Part shown: one piece after another, positions 43,190 through 55,316 of the stretch
Position numbering within the stretch: the first letter of the stretch is position 1
Layout: each line of letters opens with the position of its first letter
DNA from: Chamaecyparis obtusa
Lineage: Eukaryota; Streptophyta; Pinopsida; Cupressales; Cupressaceae
Reading direction: 5' to 3'
Length of the DNA stretch: 64,000 nt
Assembly: GCA_027943335.1 (NCBI GenBank)
Contig: BSBK01009268.1
Location: forward strand, 646,834-710,833
The notes under the pieces: generated by a model
The model's database searches: none
Told to the model about the DNA's origin: nothing
The model's input: only the letters and a program-made list of their open reading frames with translations
Program-made: the position numbers and the translations under genes

Positions 43190-44300
43190 TCAACCCATTA
43201 AATAAATGTCTTTGATTTAAATTTCCTTGACTATTCAAATATTGCAAAGCTTAATGATCAGTATACAAAAAAAACTCCTTAGGAAGTAGATAGTGTCTCC
43301 ACTTCTTCAATGCCTAAACTATAGCATAAAATTCCTAATCATAAACATAATATTTTATCTTGGCATCATTTAACTTCTCAGTGAAATAAGCAACTAGTTT
43401 ACCTTCTTGGCTCATAACAGCTCCTATTACAGTACTACTAGCATCACAGTGTACTTGAAATACCTTATTAAAATCTGGAAGTGCTAAAATAGGTTGTTCT
43501 GTAACTTTCTATTTCAACAGTTTAAAACTCTTATCTACCCCATTAGTCCATTTAAACTTTTTTCTATCCCCTCTCATTGTTTCAGTCAAGGGTCCACAAA
43601 TATTGCTAAAATTTCTAATAAACTTTCTATAAAAGCTAGTCAATTCATGAAAAGATCTTACCTCAGTAGCACTCTTTGGAGTAGGCCATTCAACGATAGC
43701 TTGCACTTTCTCTAGGTCCATTTTTTGACCTTCTACTGAAACTACAAATCCCAAATAAATGAACTTCTTAAAAAAATTGCACTTCTTCAAATTAATCAAC
43801 AATTTCTCTTACCTTTACTTCTCAAACACCATACAAATATGCATCATATTCTCTTCCACTATCTTACTAAAGATCAAAATATCATCTAGGTAAACAATGA
43901 CAAACTTACCGAGAAATTCTTTCATAACCTTGTTCATGAGCTACAAGAAAGTGCTCAGTGCATTGGTTAGCCTAAAAGGCATGACTAACCACTCATACAG
44001 TCCTTTTGTTTTGAAGGAAGTCTTCCATTCATCTCCTTCTCTAATCTGAATCCGATGATATCCAATCTTCAGATCTAGCTTTGAAAAATACACAGCTCCA
44101 CTCAAATAGTCTATAATATTATTCATCCATGGTAATGGAAACCTATACTTTATTTTTATCTTGTTTATAGCCCTAGAATCTGTACACATTCTCCATTCTC
44201 CATTATTCTTTAGTGATAATACTATAGGTACAAAACATGGACTCAAACTCTCTCGAATCAACCCCTTTTGTAACAACTCATGTACTTGTCTGTTCAACTC
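43190..44300 (-). pseudogene. Reverse transcriptase and RNase H of chromovirus copy B
   Basis: The frame 43941-44297 reads [38 protein letters not shown] (family form [21 protein letters not shown]) and [20 protein letters not shown]. The catalytic YLDD is encoded near 43.89 kb (FVIVYLDDILIF on the minus strand). The frame 43509-43802 holds the connection domain. RNase H (43190-43440) is full of stops. This copy shows the uninterrupted site GATAGCTTGCACTTTC, equivalent to the copia target in copy A. Confidence 0.9.
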
Positions 44301-46188
44301 TCACTTTGTGCTAGTGTCATTCTGCATTTTGCCTTATTTGGAAAATTGGCTCCTAGAATCAAGTCTATTTGATGACTAATCTTACTTACCTATGGTAATT
44401 CATCGGGTACATTATCAAATAAAATATCTTTAAGCTCATTCAACAAATTTGTAACTTCTATAGGTACATCTTGTACTTCCGCTTTACCAGCTCTTGTTAT
44501 TAAAGAAAAACATACATGCTCATGCCTCATAGGAATTTTCTTCCATCAATAAAACTTATTCTTGCATTCCCACATACCTTTTATTATGTTTCCTTCAATG
44601 GCTTTATCTTATGTCACACTCCATCCTTTTTCAGGGAATAGGTATTCGCAGAACCATCATGTATAGCAGGCCTGTCAAACTACCAATGTCTATTCAACAA
44701 CATATGACATGCATCCATAGGTATGATATCTCATAGTACCTCATCATGGTATCGACCAATCTTGAATTTTACTAGGAAATGTTCATTGACCATGACCTTT
44801 TGGTCATCTTGCACCCAAGTGATCCAGTATGGATGTGGGTGTTTATGTCTCTTGAGCTTCAACTTTGTGACCATCTCTTTTGACACCATATTGTCAGTGC
44901 TTCAACTATCAATAATCACATCACAACACTTATCTTCACACTTGTATCAAGTGTTGAACAAACTCCTCTTTTGCTCAGGTTCATTCTCACCACTCAGCAA
45001 GACTCTTTTGTTAATTAGTGTTTCTCCTCTTTCAGCATCTTCAAAATGTGATGATCTCACATCTTCATCTACATGTGCGACTCTAGCCTAGCATTCATTT
45101 CTCCTATCGGTCCTTCCTTGGTATTGAGGACATTCAAATGCCCTATGACCTTCTTCTCCATAGTGAAAACATGTTCCAAGAAAGCCTCCTTTGCCAAATC
45201 CTTGTCCTCTTCCTCTTCCTCTCTAATCTCTATTATTCTGATCATGGGAATAATTGAAATTAATTCCTCTTTGATTTTGACCACTATTGGCCTCATCCTT
45301 CATTTTTAGATCTTCATTTCGACCACTATATGACTATCCACTGGATCTTCCACCATGACCTCTTCCATTTTTTCTTCTCTCAAGCTTTTTGTTCAAATTT
45401 TCCTCCACTTTTAGGGAAAACTAGTATGCCTCTTCAGTGCTATACATTGAACCAAATTCAACTCTTCCTGATTGCTTAGCCTCAACCCATTAAGGTAACG
45501 ACCAAATTTCTCCTTGTTAGCTTCTTCATGGCCTATTTTGATGAGGATACATAGAATTCCTCTATATACTCCTAAATAGATCTTCTTGCTTGCATCAAAC
45601 CTTGCATTTTCTATAGTTTATCAAGCTCATAATCAATAGGAATGAACTGTCACTTCAATTTATCCACCATCCGATCCCATCTTGTGATTTTATCCTTTCC
45701 TCTTCTATTTCACTCCAATTGAATTTCTTGGCACTAGATCTTTGCATGTCCCTTCAATCTGGCCTTTGCGAACTTAACCCGATCAGGATCCTTGATATCT
45801 TCATACTCAAAATATTCTTCTAATTCATTGATCTAGTCAATCAACTCCTCTAGATTAAGATTTCCTAAAAATGTAGGAATCTCAATCTTAGGTCTTTTCT
45901 CGATATTAGAAATGGCTCGAAAAAACCTTTCTTTTTCTTGGTTCAGAATTTCTTGATTCAAAATTTTTCTTTCATCTCTGACATTAAGATTCATTCCTCT
46001 ATGAATATCTTCTTGCAATACTCACACTTGTCTCTTGAGCATTCTAAACTCAGGTGTCACAACACCAGCTCTCCTGCCATGTTCCCTTTGTGGAGACATT
46101 TTTTTGCATTGCTTGTTGAAACCCTATCCATGGTCCTAGTGCAAACTACCTCATAGTTGGCGATCTATTTACAGACTCAGGAACTCAT
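44301..46188 (-). pseudogene. Protease and gag of chromovirus copy B
   Basis: Collinear with 38.88-40.66 kb of copy A. The zinc knuckle lies around 45115-45180 (CFHYGEEGHRAFECPQYQG, in which two cysteines have become tyrosine). The gag frame 45833-46018 holds KRPKIEIPTFLGNLNLEELI, the start of the capsid. Stops and frameshifts are frequent. Confidence 0.8.
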
Positions 46189-46202
46189 GCTCTGATACAA
46201 CT
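46189..46202 (-). promoter_or_regulatory. Primer-binding site of chromovirus copy B
   Basis: The minus strand reads AGTTGTATCAGAGC after the LTR, the initiator-Met tRNA site with one G-to-T change compared with copy A. Confidence 0.82.
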
Positions 46203-47061
46203 TGATGAAGGGTGCTCCCCTTAATACCACAAACACATAATAGAAACAAAGAAACAACAACAATTTGCAAGAACAAAAAATGGCCTTGTTATTATCCCCA
46301 CAAATTTCGAATAAAAATTTTTAGAATTACAATATGCAAAGCCACATGGGCATTTCCCTTACAATATTCTATAGGACAAAGCCTCAAATTATTACCTAGA
46401 ACTACTCTAAACTGCTTCAAACTGCCTAAGGCAACACTATGGGCCTTCATTATATACGCAATTTTCAACCGCTTGGCAAGGTTCAATAAATTTAGCCATT
46501 AAGGCCGACCAAAATTAGAATTATTTTATTTTTCAATTTATTACATCAGAGTCAGTTGAAAATAACTTTTGAGACCCAAACAAAAATTTTGAAGGAAAAT
46601 TATTTTCTGCCATTTCGGGTGGCCCAACTTCCGGAGCCCATAAGTCATCACCCGTTGACCTGATTGGCTATCATCACCCCATTTCAAAAAGGGTGCAAAG
46701 TGCTCTACAATGCTTGAATCAATCAAGCTTCATTTAGCTAGAGTTTTGATCTTATCTAGGGCCTCTAAAGCCTTCAAAATTGATTTCAAAGGTTTTGTAC
46801 CTTGCTCCCAATACGGAAAGTTTTCAATATCTTCAAAACTAGACTTGACATGGAAAAGAAACTTTACTGGTAGGTTGATACAACCAAAATGAATGTCCAG
46901 GGAAGAAAATAGACCATTTTAAGCTTGAACGGAAAACTTTCTAAAAATAGTAATCTTTCCAAAAATAGTAGCTCTACACAAAATAGCCCTTATTGAAAAG
47001 AAACCAGAAATATTTTTGGGTGGTGCAAGATTACTTCTACACTCAGTATGCTCTCGCATCA
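46203..47061 (-). mobile_element. 5' LTR of chromovirus copy B (right end of the array)
   Basis: 859 bp from TGATGAAGGGTGC to CTCTCGCATCA. The flank gaatg (47062-47066) matches the left-hand array flank gaaag at four of five bases. Confidence 0.88.
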
Positions 47062-48069
47062 GAATGCTAGCAAATAGTAGAAAAATATCTAACAATGAAG
47101 CTATGATATTTAATAGATATGCAATTGTATTTGAAATGTAAACAAGGATGTTAATATGAAAGCTTAGACTCAACATTAAAAACCATAAATGTAAATCAAA
47201 ACCTCTATGATTATATGATTGGAATCCACCTTGAAGGAGGAATGAATAGATCTTGAGAAGAGGACTTGAAAATCTTGATTGAACGCTTGAGAGCTTGAAA
47301 GTCTATGATAGGTTATTCCTAGAATGATCCTCCTTCCTCTTTTCTTTTTCTCTTTCTTCCACCCCCCTCAAATGAAAGGAGAATGCCTCCTTATATACTA
47401 GTCTAGGGCATGAACTTCTAGAGAGGTTAATATATAAGAAATCAATTCCTATTAGTCTCATACCCTTAGAAATGGAGCTATATTAAATGTCCTTTAAGAG
47501 TCACCACTTTGAAGCCCAACGTAGCTGATCGGGAAGTAGGAAAAAGAACTTTCAAGTCTCCCCCCATATCTAGCACACTTTCCAATGAAAAGGGGGACCT
47601 GGGTCAAGGTTGAGGTCGACCCTGACCTAGGTCAGGGTCAAGTTCAACCCTAACCTAGGTCAAGGTCGAACTTGCCCCAGGGGGTTAAGACCCCTAGAAA
47701 ATATGCTAGGTGGGGAAAGAAGTGCACGAAGAGGCCCAATTAGGGTCCTAAATAGACACAGAAGATGGAAAAGGGACAAAAATTAGAGGACAACATGATA
47801 ATGGCCCAAAACACCCCCTAAGGAGGGATAAACAGTCTTAACATGTAAGTTCTTCCATTTTAAGATGATACAGTACCACGTGAGCATCACTAAAAGAACT
47901 CAAGCTAAAATCATCTTCTTTACGATACCACCAGGTATAATCAACTATCCTCTTAAAACATTAGAATATTGTTCTAACAAAAACATCTTGAGATTTTTTA
48001 AGATTATCTTGAAATCTAACAACAATACATACAACTCTCATTATATGAGATATGGTATAAGCCAAATAA
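47062..48069. other. Unassigned region with short GGTC-type inverted motifs
   Basis: No coding sequence recognised. At about 47595-47680 the words GGTCAAGGTTGAGGTCGACC and CTGACCTAGGTCAGGGTCAA form overlapping short palindromes. A pyrimidine run and a TATATAC word near 47390 hint at an LTR fragment. Similar GTCGACCTTGACC words occur near 8700 in the unassigned region left of the array. Confidence 0.4.
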
Positions 48070-48074
48070 AGTAA

Positions 48075-48850
48075 TCCACCTTGATCATAGATATATAGTA
48101 TCTAGTGCAACTTTCCACAGGCGAGTCACCATCCTTTGTCAACTTGCATCTAGTCACCATAGGAGTACTAACTATTTTTGAATCCTCCATGATAAATTTA
48201 TCAAAGATCTCTTTCCCATAATTGGACTAAGATATAAATATTTCATTGTATAAATTTTTTATGTACAAACCAAGAAATAATTTCATCTCTTCAATAATAT
48301 ACATCTCAAATTCATTTGGAAAATCATTAGAAAACTCTTTACTTAAATTATCATTCCCATGAGAAATAATACATAAAAAAATATATTCAAAAATCAAAAC
48401 ATTATCATGATCAATCTTGAAATAAAAATTACTATAATAAATACGTTTGTTAAATCCAAGCTTCGATAATTACTTATCCAATCTTGCATAGCGACCTCTA
48501 GGGAATCACATTAATCCATACAAAGATTTAATTTCTTTATTTGATACAATTCTTTCTTCAACTGGAAAACTATTTTTTTCTAATTAGTCAATATAAATCT
48601 ATCTAATTTCTCTATGTAGACCTCTTCTTTGACCTCACCATTCAAAATTGTAGACTTGACATACATACAATAGACCTTAAAATCCTTATAAGTATAAGGA
48701 AGGAATAATCTCATATCTTCAATTCTCAGCATAGGAGAAAAAGTGTTCTCAAAGTCTATACCTTCCATTTGTGACTAACCTTGGTAAACAAGTCTAGCCT
48801 TTTTTTCCAATCCCCTCACCATCTTCATCCAATTTTTTTTCAAAAACATG
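48075..48850 (-). pseudogene. Copia element C reverse transcriptase, main part
   Basis: The frame 48580-48768 reads MEGIDFENTFSPMLRIEDMR, then FKVYCMYVKSTILNGEVKEE (family form EGIDY.ETFAPV.RLEAIR and VYQMDVKSAFLNGEL). The catalytic aspartates fall in degraded sequence near 48.33-48.37 kb. The left end near 48.1-48.2 kb reads VTRCKLTKDGDSPVES, the linker before RNase H. Confidence 0.82.
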
Positions 48851-48949
48851 TAATGGATTCAACCCCTGCCACTTCTAGTTATCTAACAATAATTGAACAT
48901 AAGTGATTCACATCCCACCCCCTTTCTAGTTACAAATTGAATGAGAATG

Positions 48950-49610
48950 GAGATGTTACAAGAAACAAGGAAAGCTTAGTCTACAAAGGTTATGCACAAG
49001 AAGAAGGAATTGACTATGGAGAAATTTTTTCACCTGTTGCTACGCTAGGAGTGAGAATTCTACTTGCATATTTCATTTATAAAGGATTCAAGGTATATTA
49101 GATGGATGTACAGCCTGCATTTCTAAATGGGATACTTAAAGAAGAGGTATGCATTGAAGAACCTGAAGGTTTTATAGATCCAAATCAAAAGAACATGGTT
49201 TGTAAGATGCAAAAGGCACTTTATGGACTGAAACAAGTGCCAAGAGAATGTTAAGAATGATTGGACTCCTACTTAATAAGGATTCTATTTGTTAGAACAA
49301 GTGATAATAGTAATCTATATTTGAAAGGTGGAACTGATGATAAAATCCTTACTGCTGAAATATTTGTTGATGATATCATATTTGGAGGTCATGATACTTA
49401 ATGTAAATCTTTTGTTGATGAAATGAGAAAGGATTTTGAAATAGCATTACTTAATGGAGAAATTTTAGGAGAAACAAGACCAATTTTGGAATATGTGAAG
49501 TCATAAGAACACCTTGGAGATATATTCACAAAACCATTATCAAAGGATATATTTGAGTACTTGAGAAGTAGACTAGGGGTCCTTCCCCTCTCTAATAGTC
49601 TCTAATAGCT
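48950..49610 (+). pseudogene. Copia relic D reverse transcriptase/RNase H remnant
   Basis: The plus-strand translation shows [20 protein letters not shown], then DVQPAFLNGILKEEVCIEEP, VCKMQKALYGLKQVP and a VDDIIFGGHD catalytic segment near 49.37 kb. After a large internal deletion, near 49.50-49.60 kb, it reads LGDIFTKPLSKDIFEYLRSR, the RNase H C-terminus. Several stops and frameshifts are present. Confidence 0.85.
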
Positions 49611-49931
49611 GATATGGGATACATCAATATATTATTTATCAGCAAATCTAATTATGTTGATGCAAGATGTTGACACTTTGAGATTCCTAAGGATGTGAAG
49701 AAAGTGGAAGATGAGCTAAAACTGAGAATATATGTACATGTAAGGTACAATAATCTATAAATTAACTACAAAGATACTTATTTGGCTACTAAAGAGCTTA
49801 TATTTTGCATTTATATCAAAGGGAGAGATGTTTATGCATGAAATATTTAGTTAGGAAAGAAGCTCACTGAAAGGGAGAGTATGCATGTAGTGATTAAACA
49901 TATAAAAAACACCAACTAAGAAAGAGCTAAC

Positions 49932-49944
49932 CAAAGGGAGAGAT
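49932..49944 (+). promoter_or_regulatory. Polypurine tract of copia relic D
   Basis: CCAAAGGGAGAGAT followed directly by TGTTAGAACTACAAC, the start of the 3' LTR. The tract is identical to that of the copia element at 13374-13387. Confidence 0.85.
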
Positions 49945-51459
49945 TGTTAGAACTACAACTAAAATACAACTTGGAGAACAAAATGGGAGAATTTTAAGAT
50001 GGTCATCGAGCTACCAAGGTATACGTGAGACATTAGATTAGTTGTTATATTGTCATTTATGTCAACTAGCTTTGACTTTACTTATCATGATAGTTGCAAA
50101 CATCTGAAAGAGGTGGTGTTGGTGAAAGAAAGGTGATATTATCATGAAGATGAGATGTATGAGTAAGTTATGAATAAGGTATTCATTTAGAAACTTATTG
50201 ATGACTCTATGAATAGTATGATAGTGATTTGATTGACTTACATGATTCTGCTAAGTGTTGATGATAAAGAATGTACAAATTACTTTGGTTGGTATATGAA
50301 CAAGTTAGTGTACATTTAGTAGATGTAGTGTAAACCAAGTGTAGTATTAACCAAGTAGGAATAAATTAACATATCAAAGTATTGAGCAAGAAGGAGAAAT
50401 AAAGATGAACATGTGATTGTCGACATGTCATGATGAGTTGGACAAATCTATGAGATTCCAATAATAAAGACAAAGTTTGTTCTGAAGATCTATGGGTAGA
50501 AAAATTAAAGCATGATCTTATGATGGAGATTGAAACCATTTTAAGGCACAAGTTCCAAGGAAGGTTAAAGAATCAAAACCAATGATGGAGATTAAGAAGA
50601 AAAATCTATGGCTGAAATGAAAATGGTTTACATGTCTATATAAGGAGACAAGGAATTCAAAGAAGATAAGAGAGAGAATCACATGAGGGATGCAATTTTT
50701 TGGTGTATACATGTGAATTTGGTCAGACAGGTTGAAGTGTGAACCAAGTGATTGTGTAGACCAAATTGAGTGGCAGAAGTAGATAACCGAGCATAACAGA
50801 GTAAGGGAAAGGAGAATGAATAGATTATGATGACCAGAATGTTATTGAGCTTAGCATAGATCTCAATATTGGAAAATGAATTTTCATTTGGATCAGGTCA
50901 TATACTATTTCTTTCTAACCATTTCTATAGTCAAAATATCTTGACCAAGTGAGACTTAACCATATTTTTGTATTGGCATTTTATGAATGTTACTTGTTTT
51001 CTTATTAACTCAAGTGAATGTATGGTCACAAACAATTTTTAGTGATCAATCCTCTAAAAAGGTCACCCCTTATAGTGTGTTTGAAACCTTTACCAGGGTA
51101 GGGTCTTAACTGAGCTCACTTTAGAATAGTGAAAATATTTGGGTTACTGGTTCCAAGTGTTTTTTTCATTAACAGGGTTTCCACATTAAAAATCAAGTGT
51201 TAAATGTGTATGGATGTGATTTTTTGATATTTACTTTACACATTACAGTAACTGGTGAGATTAGTATGTGTTAACTACCAGTTGGTTTACATTGTCTAAC
51301 AGTCGGTTAAATAATTAGTAAAGCACAATCTAGTTATCACTGAGCTATTTAGTTTGTTTGTTTAATTTGATACTATTCATCTAAAAGGAATTTGGGGATG
51401 TAGGATAACTGAACATAACTAATTCACCCCCCCACCTCCCCACCCTCAGTTATCTAACA
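49945..51459 (+). mobile_element. 3' LTR of copia relic D
   Basis: 1515 bp from TGTTAGAACTACAACT to CAGTTATCTAACA, close in length to the 1.49-kb LTRs of the 11881-38201 element. It shares phrases with their minus strand, such as TTGAAAGTCTTGTATGTC-like and GGGTTACTGGTTCCAAG. It ends in a C-rich tract (51426-51445). The flanking TTTAGTACC resumes element C coding sequence. Confidence 0.82.
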
Positions 51460-52750
51460 TTTAGTACCTATTAAATTCTTGTCCTTAGGTCTAGGAACTA
51501 GAATCCAAGTCTTTTTCTTCTCAATCTGATTCAACTCTTCTTTCATTGCTTTCACAAATTGTTCACCTTTGCATGCTTCACTAACATCTTTAGGTTCAAT
51601 ATTTGAAATAAAGTAGTATTCAACTCTATCTTCAACAATTCTACTTCTAGTTTGAATACCTTTAAATTCCTATCACCAATAATATAATTTTATGAATAAT
51701 TCAATCTCACATATGAAGGAGTCTTAGGGTTTGCATGACTTTTGGACTCTTGCATATCTACCTCATCATTTTCACTAGCTTCATCATCCTGATCTCATTG
51801 AGTAATATAAACATGATTCTAAGACTATGGTCACTTACCTTGACTTGTACTGTCATCCTAATCATTTGAAGCATGTACTGAAGACCTATCTTTTCTTTTA
51901 TTTCTTTCATCCACCTTGACATTTTCAGCCTCAACTATCTGAACTTCTTATTATATTGTAACATCTGTATGCCTTGATTTTTTTAGAATAACAAAAAAAT
52001 ATTCCTTCATCACATCTAGTATCAAACTTTCCTAAATATTCATGTGTCCTAATATAGCATTTACTTCAAAAGATTCTAACATATCTTATAGTAGGAACAT
52101 TACCATACCATATTTCATAAGGAATGTTAGCAATATTACCTTTTATTTGCACTTAGTTCAATGTGTAAACTAAAGTACTGCAAGCTTCTATCCAAAAAGT
52201 ATGCAAAAAATTTGCTTCAATTATCATTGTCCTTACAATTTCTAGAATAGTTTTATTCTTCATCTCAGCTACAACATTCTACTATGGCTATGAAGTAGAT
52301 ATGTATATGTTTATTCCATGCTCTTCACCAAATGGATAAAATAACCAAATTTGAATTCACTGCCTCTCTCTATCTAACCACATCGTTCAAAATATTGAAT
52401 TTATCTAGGGCCTCAAATTTTTCCCTCAAGAAATTAACCCATGCTATCTTTTAATAGTCATCAATCAACAAAATGAAATATCTTTTACCTTGACAAATTC
52501 TATTTTTAGATGGACTACATAAATCAATATGCAAAAGATCTAACATTCCTTTACAATAAAAAGTATTTATCTCAGAATTAGATCTAGTTTGTTTACCCAT
52601 TCTACATTTATTATAGTTAGCATTTCCAGGTTTCAACAATTTAGGAAGCTCTCTCATAGCCTTAGTCAAACTTATCTTCATAATATTATCCAAATTCACA
52701 TAACATGACCTCTTATGCCACAACCAAATTTTATTAATCTAAGAAATAAA
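51460..52750 (-). pseudogene. Copia element C integrase and 5' reverse transcriptase
   Basis: The minus strand at 51.46-51.56 kb reads EELNQIEKKKTWILVPRPKD, the start of reverse transcriptase. The frame 52451-52723 reads MWHKRSCYVNLDNI, CRMGKQTRSNSEINTFYCKG and YFILLIDDY. These are the pre-integrase zinc domain and the first catalytic Asp of copia integrase. The middle (51.7-52.4 kb) is stop-ridden. Confidence 0.82.
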
Positions 52751-54198
52751 GAATGTACTCTCAACACTATTCAAATGAAATCCATTACCTTTAGTTGTTG
52801 TATCTAATGCAATCTCAACACAAAAACTTTACAAGATTTTATATTTTCCATTCTTGAATTAAAGATCATAACCCTTGTTAATTAACTATCCAATAGTCAA
52901 AGGATTATCCTTTAGACCTTTAACATATAATACATCTTCAATATTATCCTCGCCATCATGAGTAATGGATCCTTTTCCACATATAATACAAGGAGTGTCA
53001 TCATTGAATCTTACAACACCACCATCATACCTTTCCACCTTTACAAATTATCTCTTATCACAAGTCATATTATGTGAACATTTTTTTATCAATAACTCAT
53101 TCATCCTTTTCTTCAACATGTGCCACAAAAGATCTTTCCACATTCATGCAACTTGTAGATTTAGGATCATATTATTCCTTAATAGAAATAAATAACCATT
53201 CATCTTCTTTTGAATCACCTTCATAAGACTCATCATCTATCATAGCTTCACTAGAAGCATAGTAACATTTCTTCTAATATCTAGGATGGAATTTTATAGG
53301 TTTATGCTTTGAAACTCTTCTTGGACACCTTGATGAAAAATTACCAATCTTATTGCAAGAAAAGAATTTAAGTCGCAACTTTCCTTAATACTTAAGATAA
53401 AATTTATAAAATCTCTTGTTCATAAGGGATTAAATCTCTTCAATGTTTCTTTATTCTTCTTAACTTTCTTCCATCTCCTTTGCATATCTAGATACTCATG
53501 TAAAACTTTCTCTCAGATCATATCTTTGTTTATCCCTAGAAATAGTAGTCTTGAATATAGATTCAACTTTATGAAGGAAGCTAAAATATTACCAATAAAC
53601 ACATATCTTCTCACATTTGTCATGGTTTTGATCCCCTCGATAGTAGAAACCTTTTTTTTATAAGGAGCCAAATATCTAAGCATTTTTGCAAGAATCTTTG
53701 ATTCGCCCATCATTCCATTGGCATATTAGATACCAAAAAAGGCTCATTCACCTTATGCATATAGGTATAAATGTTCTTAACTTAGCTCATCTTCAATGTA
53801 TCATACATTTCCTGTAGTCTATGGAACTTAGCAAGCTTCACATAAGTGTAAACTCTATACAATGTCTCAAACTTATTCTAGGTCTCATGTATAGTATTTA
53901 ATTCCATAACATTTGTGTTCTTTTCACCAGATAGAGCACTCAACAATGCTTCCTTATCTCTAATGTTATATTCATCCTTCTTCATCTCATCAAGAGTAGT
54001 AGTGAAAAAGAGTTGTAGGAGGAATGTCCACTATCTTCATAATTTACCAGTAATCTTCACCAATGCATCTCAAATGTGTCTTCATGAGACCTTTTTAAAG
54101 AGAGTAGTTAGTGCTATTAAATCTTGGACTATACTTATAGAAGTTTTCCATCCTAGATAACCTCATTTGATTAAGACTCCCAAAGAGAATTTAGGGTA
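52751..54198 (-). pseudogene. Copia element C protease and gag remnants
   Basis: Gag pieces such as KILAKMLRYLAPYKKKVSTI are read from 53513-53713. A knuckle-like CNKIGNFSSRCPRRVS-type segment lies near 53.3 kb on the minus strand. Protease is expected near 53.05 kb, where only HNMTCDKR-like residue patterns survive. Frames are short and broken. Confidence 0.6.
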
Positions 54199-54207
54199 TG
54201 ATACCAA
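54199..54207 (-). promoter_or_regulatory. Primer-binding site of copia element C
   Basis: The minus strand reads TTGGTATCA directly beside a CCATCA LTR end, the core of the initiator-Met tRNA primer site. Confidence 0.65.
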
Positions 54208-54208
54208 T

Positions 54209-55316
54209 TGATGGAACTATGTCAACACAAAACTAAGACAGTGGGGGAGGGGCATGCTTCAGTTGTGTCCAAAACTGTACAAATTACCAGCTTAAAAATG
54301 TCGGCATTTGATGAAGGTCATCTGAGTTTAAATCTTATGATTATATTGTTGTGTTTGTATTGCTAGAAACATGATCTATTGAAGGTGTGAGATCAACTTT
54401 ACTGATGGTATTGAAGGATTGAATTGAAGAATCAACTATGTATTTGGTCAACTGGAAAGAATACAATATGTAAGGTACATGCAAGAAGATTTGGAGTTAG
54501 AGATCAAGTTAAGATGTGTAGTTCAGAAGATATCTTCTACAGAGGCATATTTAACTACATCTATGACTACATTAGTTATATTGGAGAATTCATTTAGTTA
54601 TTAAGGATTGAAGAAGCACTAGTAGTAAGAATAGGAGACAAGCAAAGTGAGTTTCACTAGATTAGCCAACCAATCAATTTAGAGTTAGTAAATTTTTTAT
54701 TTACAACTTGGTTAATATTTTGATGACTTTATCAAGTTGACCAATGCATTTTGGCATTATCATATTTGATTGTTATGTTGGCAGGTAAAACATTTTTTTA
54801 GCCAAAGGATGACTAGGAAAAAGTGTTTTATAAAAGAAGGTTTAAATAAAGTTTTAGGGTTGGTGTGATGTTGCAATAGATGGCTATGATGTGTAAAGAT
54901 GAAAAAAGGAAATTTGGATGTTTAGGTGGTGTTTTCATCATAAGTTATGTAGATTTTCAGACAAGTAATATCATAATTAGATCACTTATTCTTTGGTCTA
55001 TCTCAAGGGAGGTCCTAACAAGTTTGTAGGTAAAATCCTTTAAAAAGTTCACTACTATTAGAGTGAGTACGATATATAATAGGATATCAAGTATAAATCC
55101 ATTAACGAGGATTTCCATGTGAAAAATCTTTTATTTTGAGTTCATTGTGTGTAAATGTTTTATTTTCTATGCTTCTATGTTACATTATCAATTCTATGTT
55201 GGATCTTGCTAAATATTATCGTTAATACTTTCAAACTTGTGGATGTAATGATTCATGACCACCACCCCGCCCCCCCCCCCCATCGCCCACCACTCTCACT
55301 TACTTATAGTACTAAA
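54209..55316. mobile_element. LTR-like region between element C and a plus-strand primer-binding site
   Basis: On its left it abuts the minus-strand primer site of element C. On its right it abuts a plus-strand primer-site-like ATTAGTATCAAAGCCC (55318-55333). It contains a C-rich tract (55264-55282) like the one at the end of LTR D. It may be the 5' LTR of C, of a separate plus-strand element, or a fusion of both. I cannot decide without a partner LTR. Confidence 0.45.

Larger units (their letters stand above)
8913..47061 (-). mobile_element. Tandem chromovirus array LTR-A-LTR-B-LTR with nested insertions
   Basis: Three related LTRs of about 850 bp (8913-9770, 40748-41594, 46203-47061) alternate with two chromovirus internal regions, all on the minus strand. 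Copy A runs from gag at 40.6 kb to its chromodomain at 9.8 kb, split by the copia element at 11881-38201. Copy B runs from gag at 46.1 kb to its chromodomain at 41.6 kb. The middle LTR is at once the 3' LTR of B and the 5' LTR of A, with a primer-binding site on the A side. The outer flanks are gaaag (8908-8912) and gaatg (47062-47066), a plausible one-mismatch target duplication for the whole array. Without the insertion it would be about 11.8 kb. Confidence 0.85.
48856..51459 (+). mobile_element. Plus-strand copia relic D inserted in element C
   Basis: Opposite in orientation to C. The left end keeps only about 33 bp of 5' LTR (GATTCAACCCCTGCC...TTATCTAACA), matching the end of its 3' LTR (TTATCTAACA at 51459). 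After that come reverse transcriptase and RNase H remnants, a polypurine tract and a full 3' LTR. Gag, protease and integrase are deleted. It shares polypurine tract and LTR style with the copia element at 11881-38201. Confidence 0.75.
48070..54208 (-). mobile_element. Decayed Ty1/copia element C, split by element D
   Basis: Minus-strand copia pieces in the right order: reverse transcriptase at 48.07-48.85 kb and 51.46-51.66 kb, integrase at about 52.1-52.75 kb, gag at 53.3-54.18 kb, and a primer-binding site at 54.20 kb. The RNase H end and 3' LTR are missing on the left. It is interrupted by the plus-strand element D between about 48856 and 51459, inside the VPRPKDKNLIGTK segment. Confidence 0.8.

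Noticed and set aside
36692..54207. TGGTATCAGAG-type sites considered as tRNA-Met genes
   Set aside because: They are 10-14-base primer-binding sites directly beside LTR ends. No cloverleaf or A/B box surrounds them.
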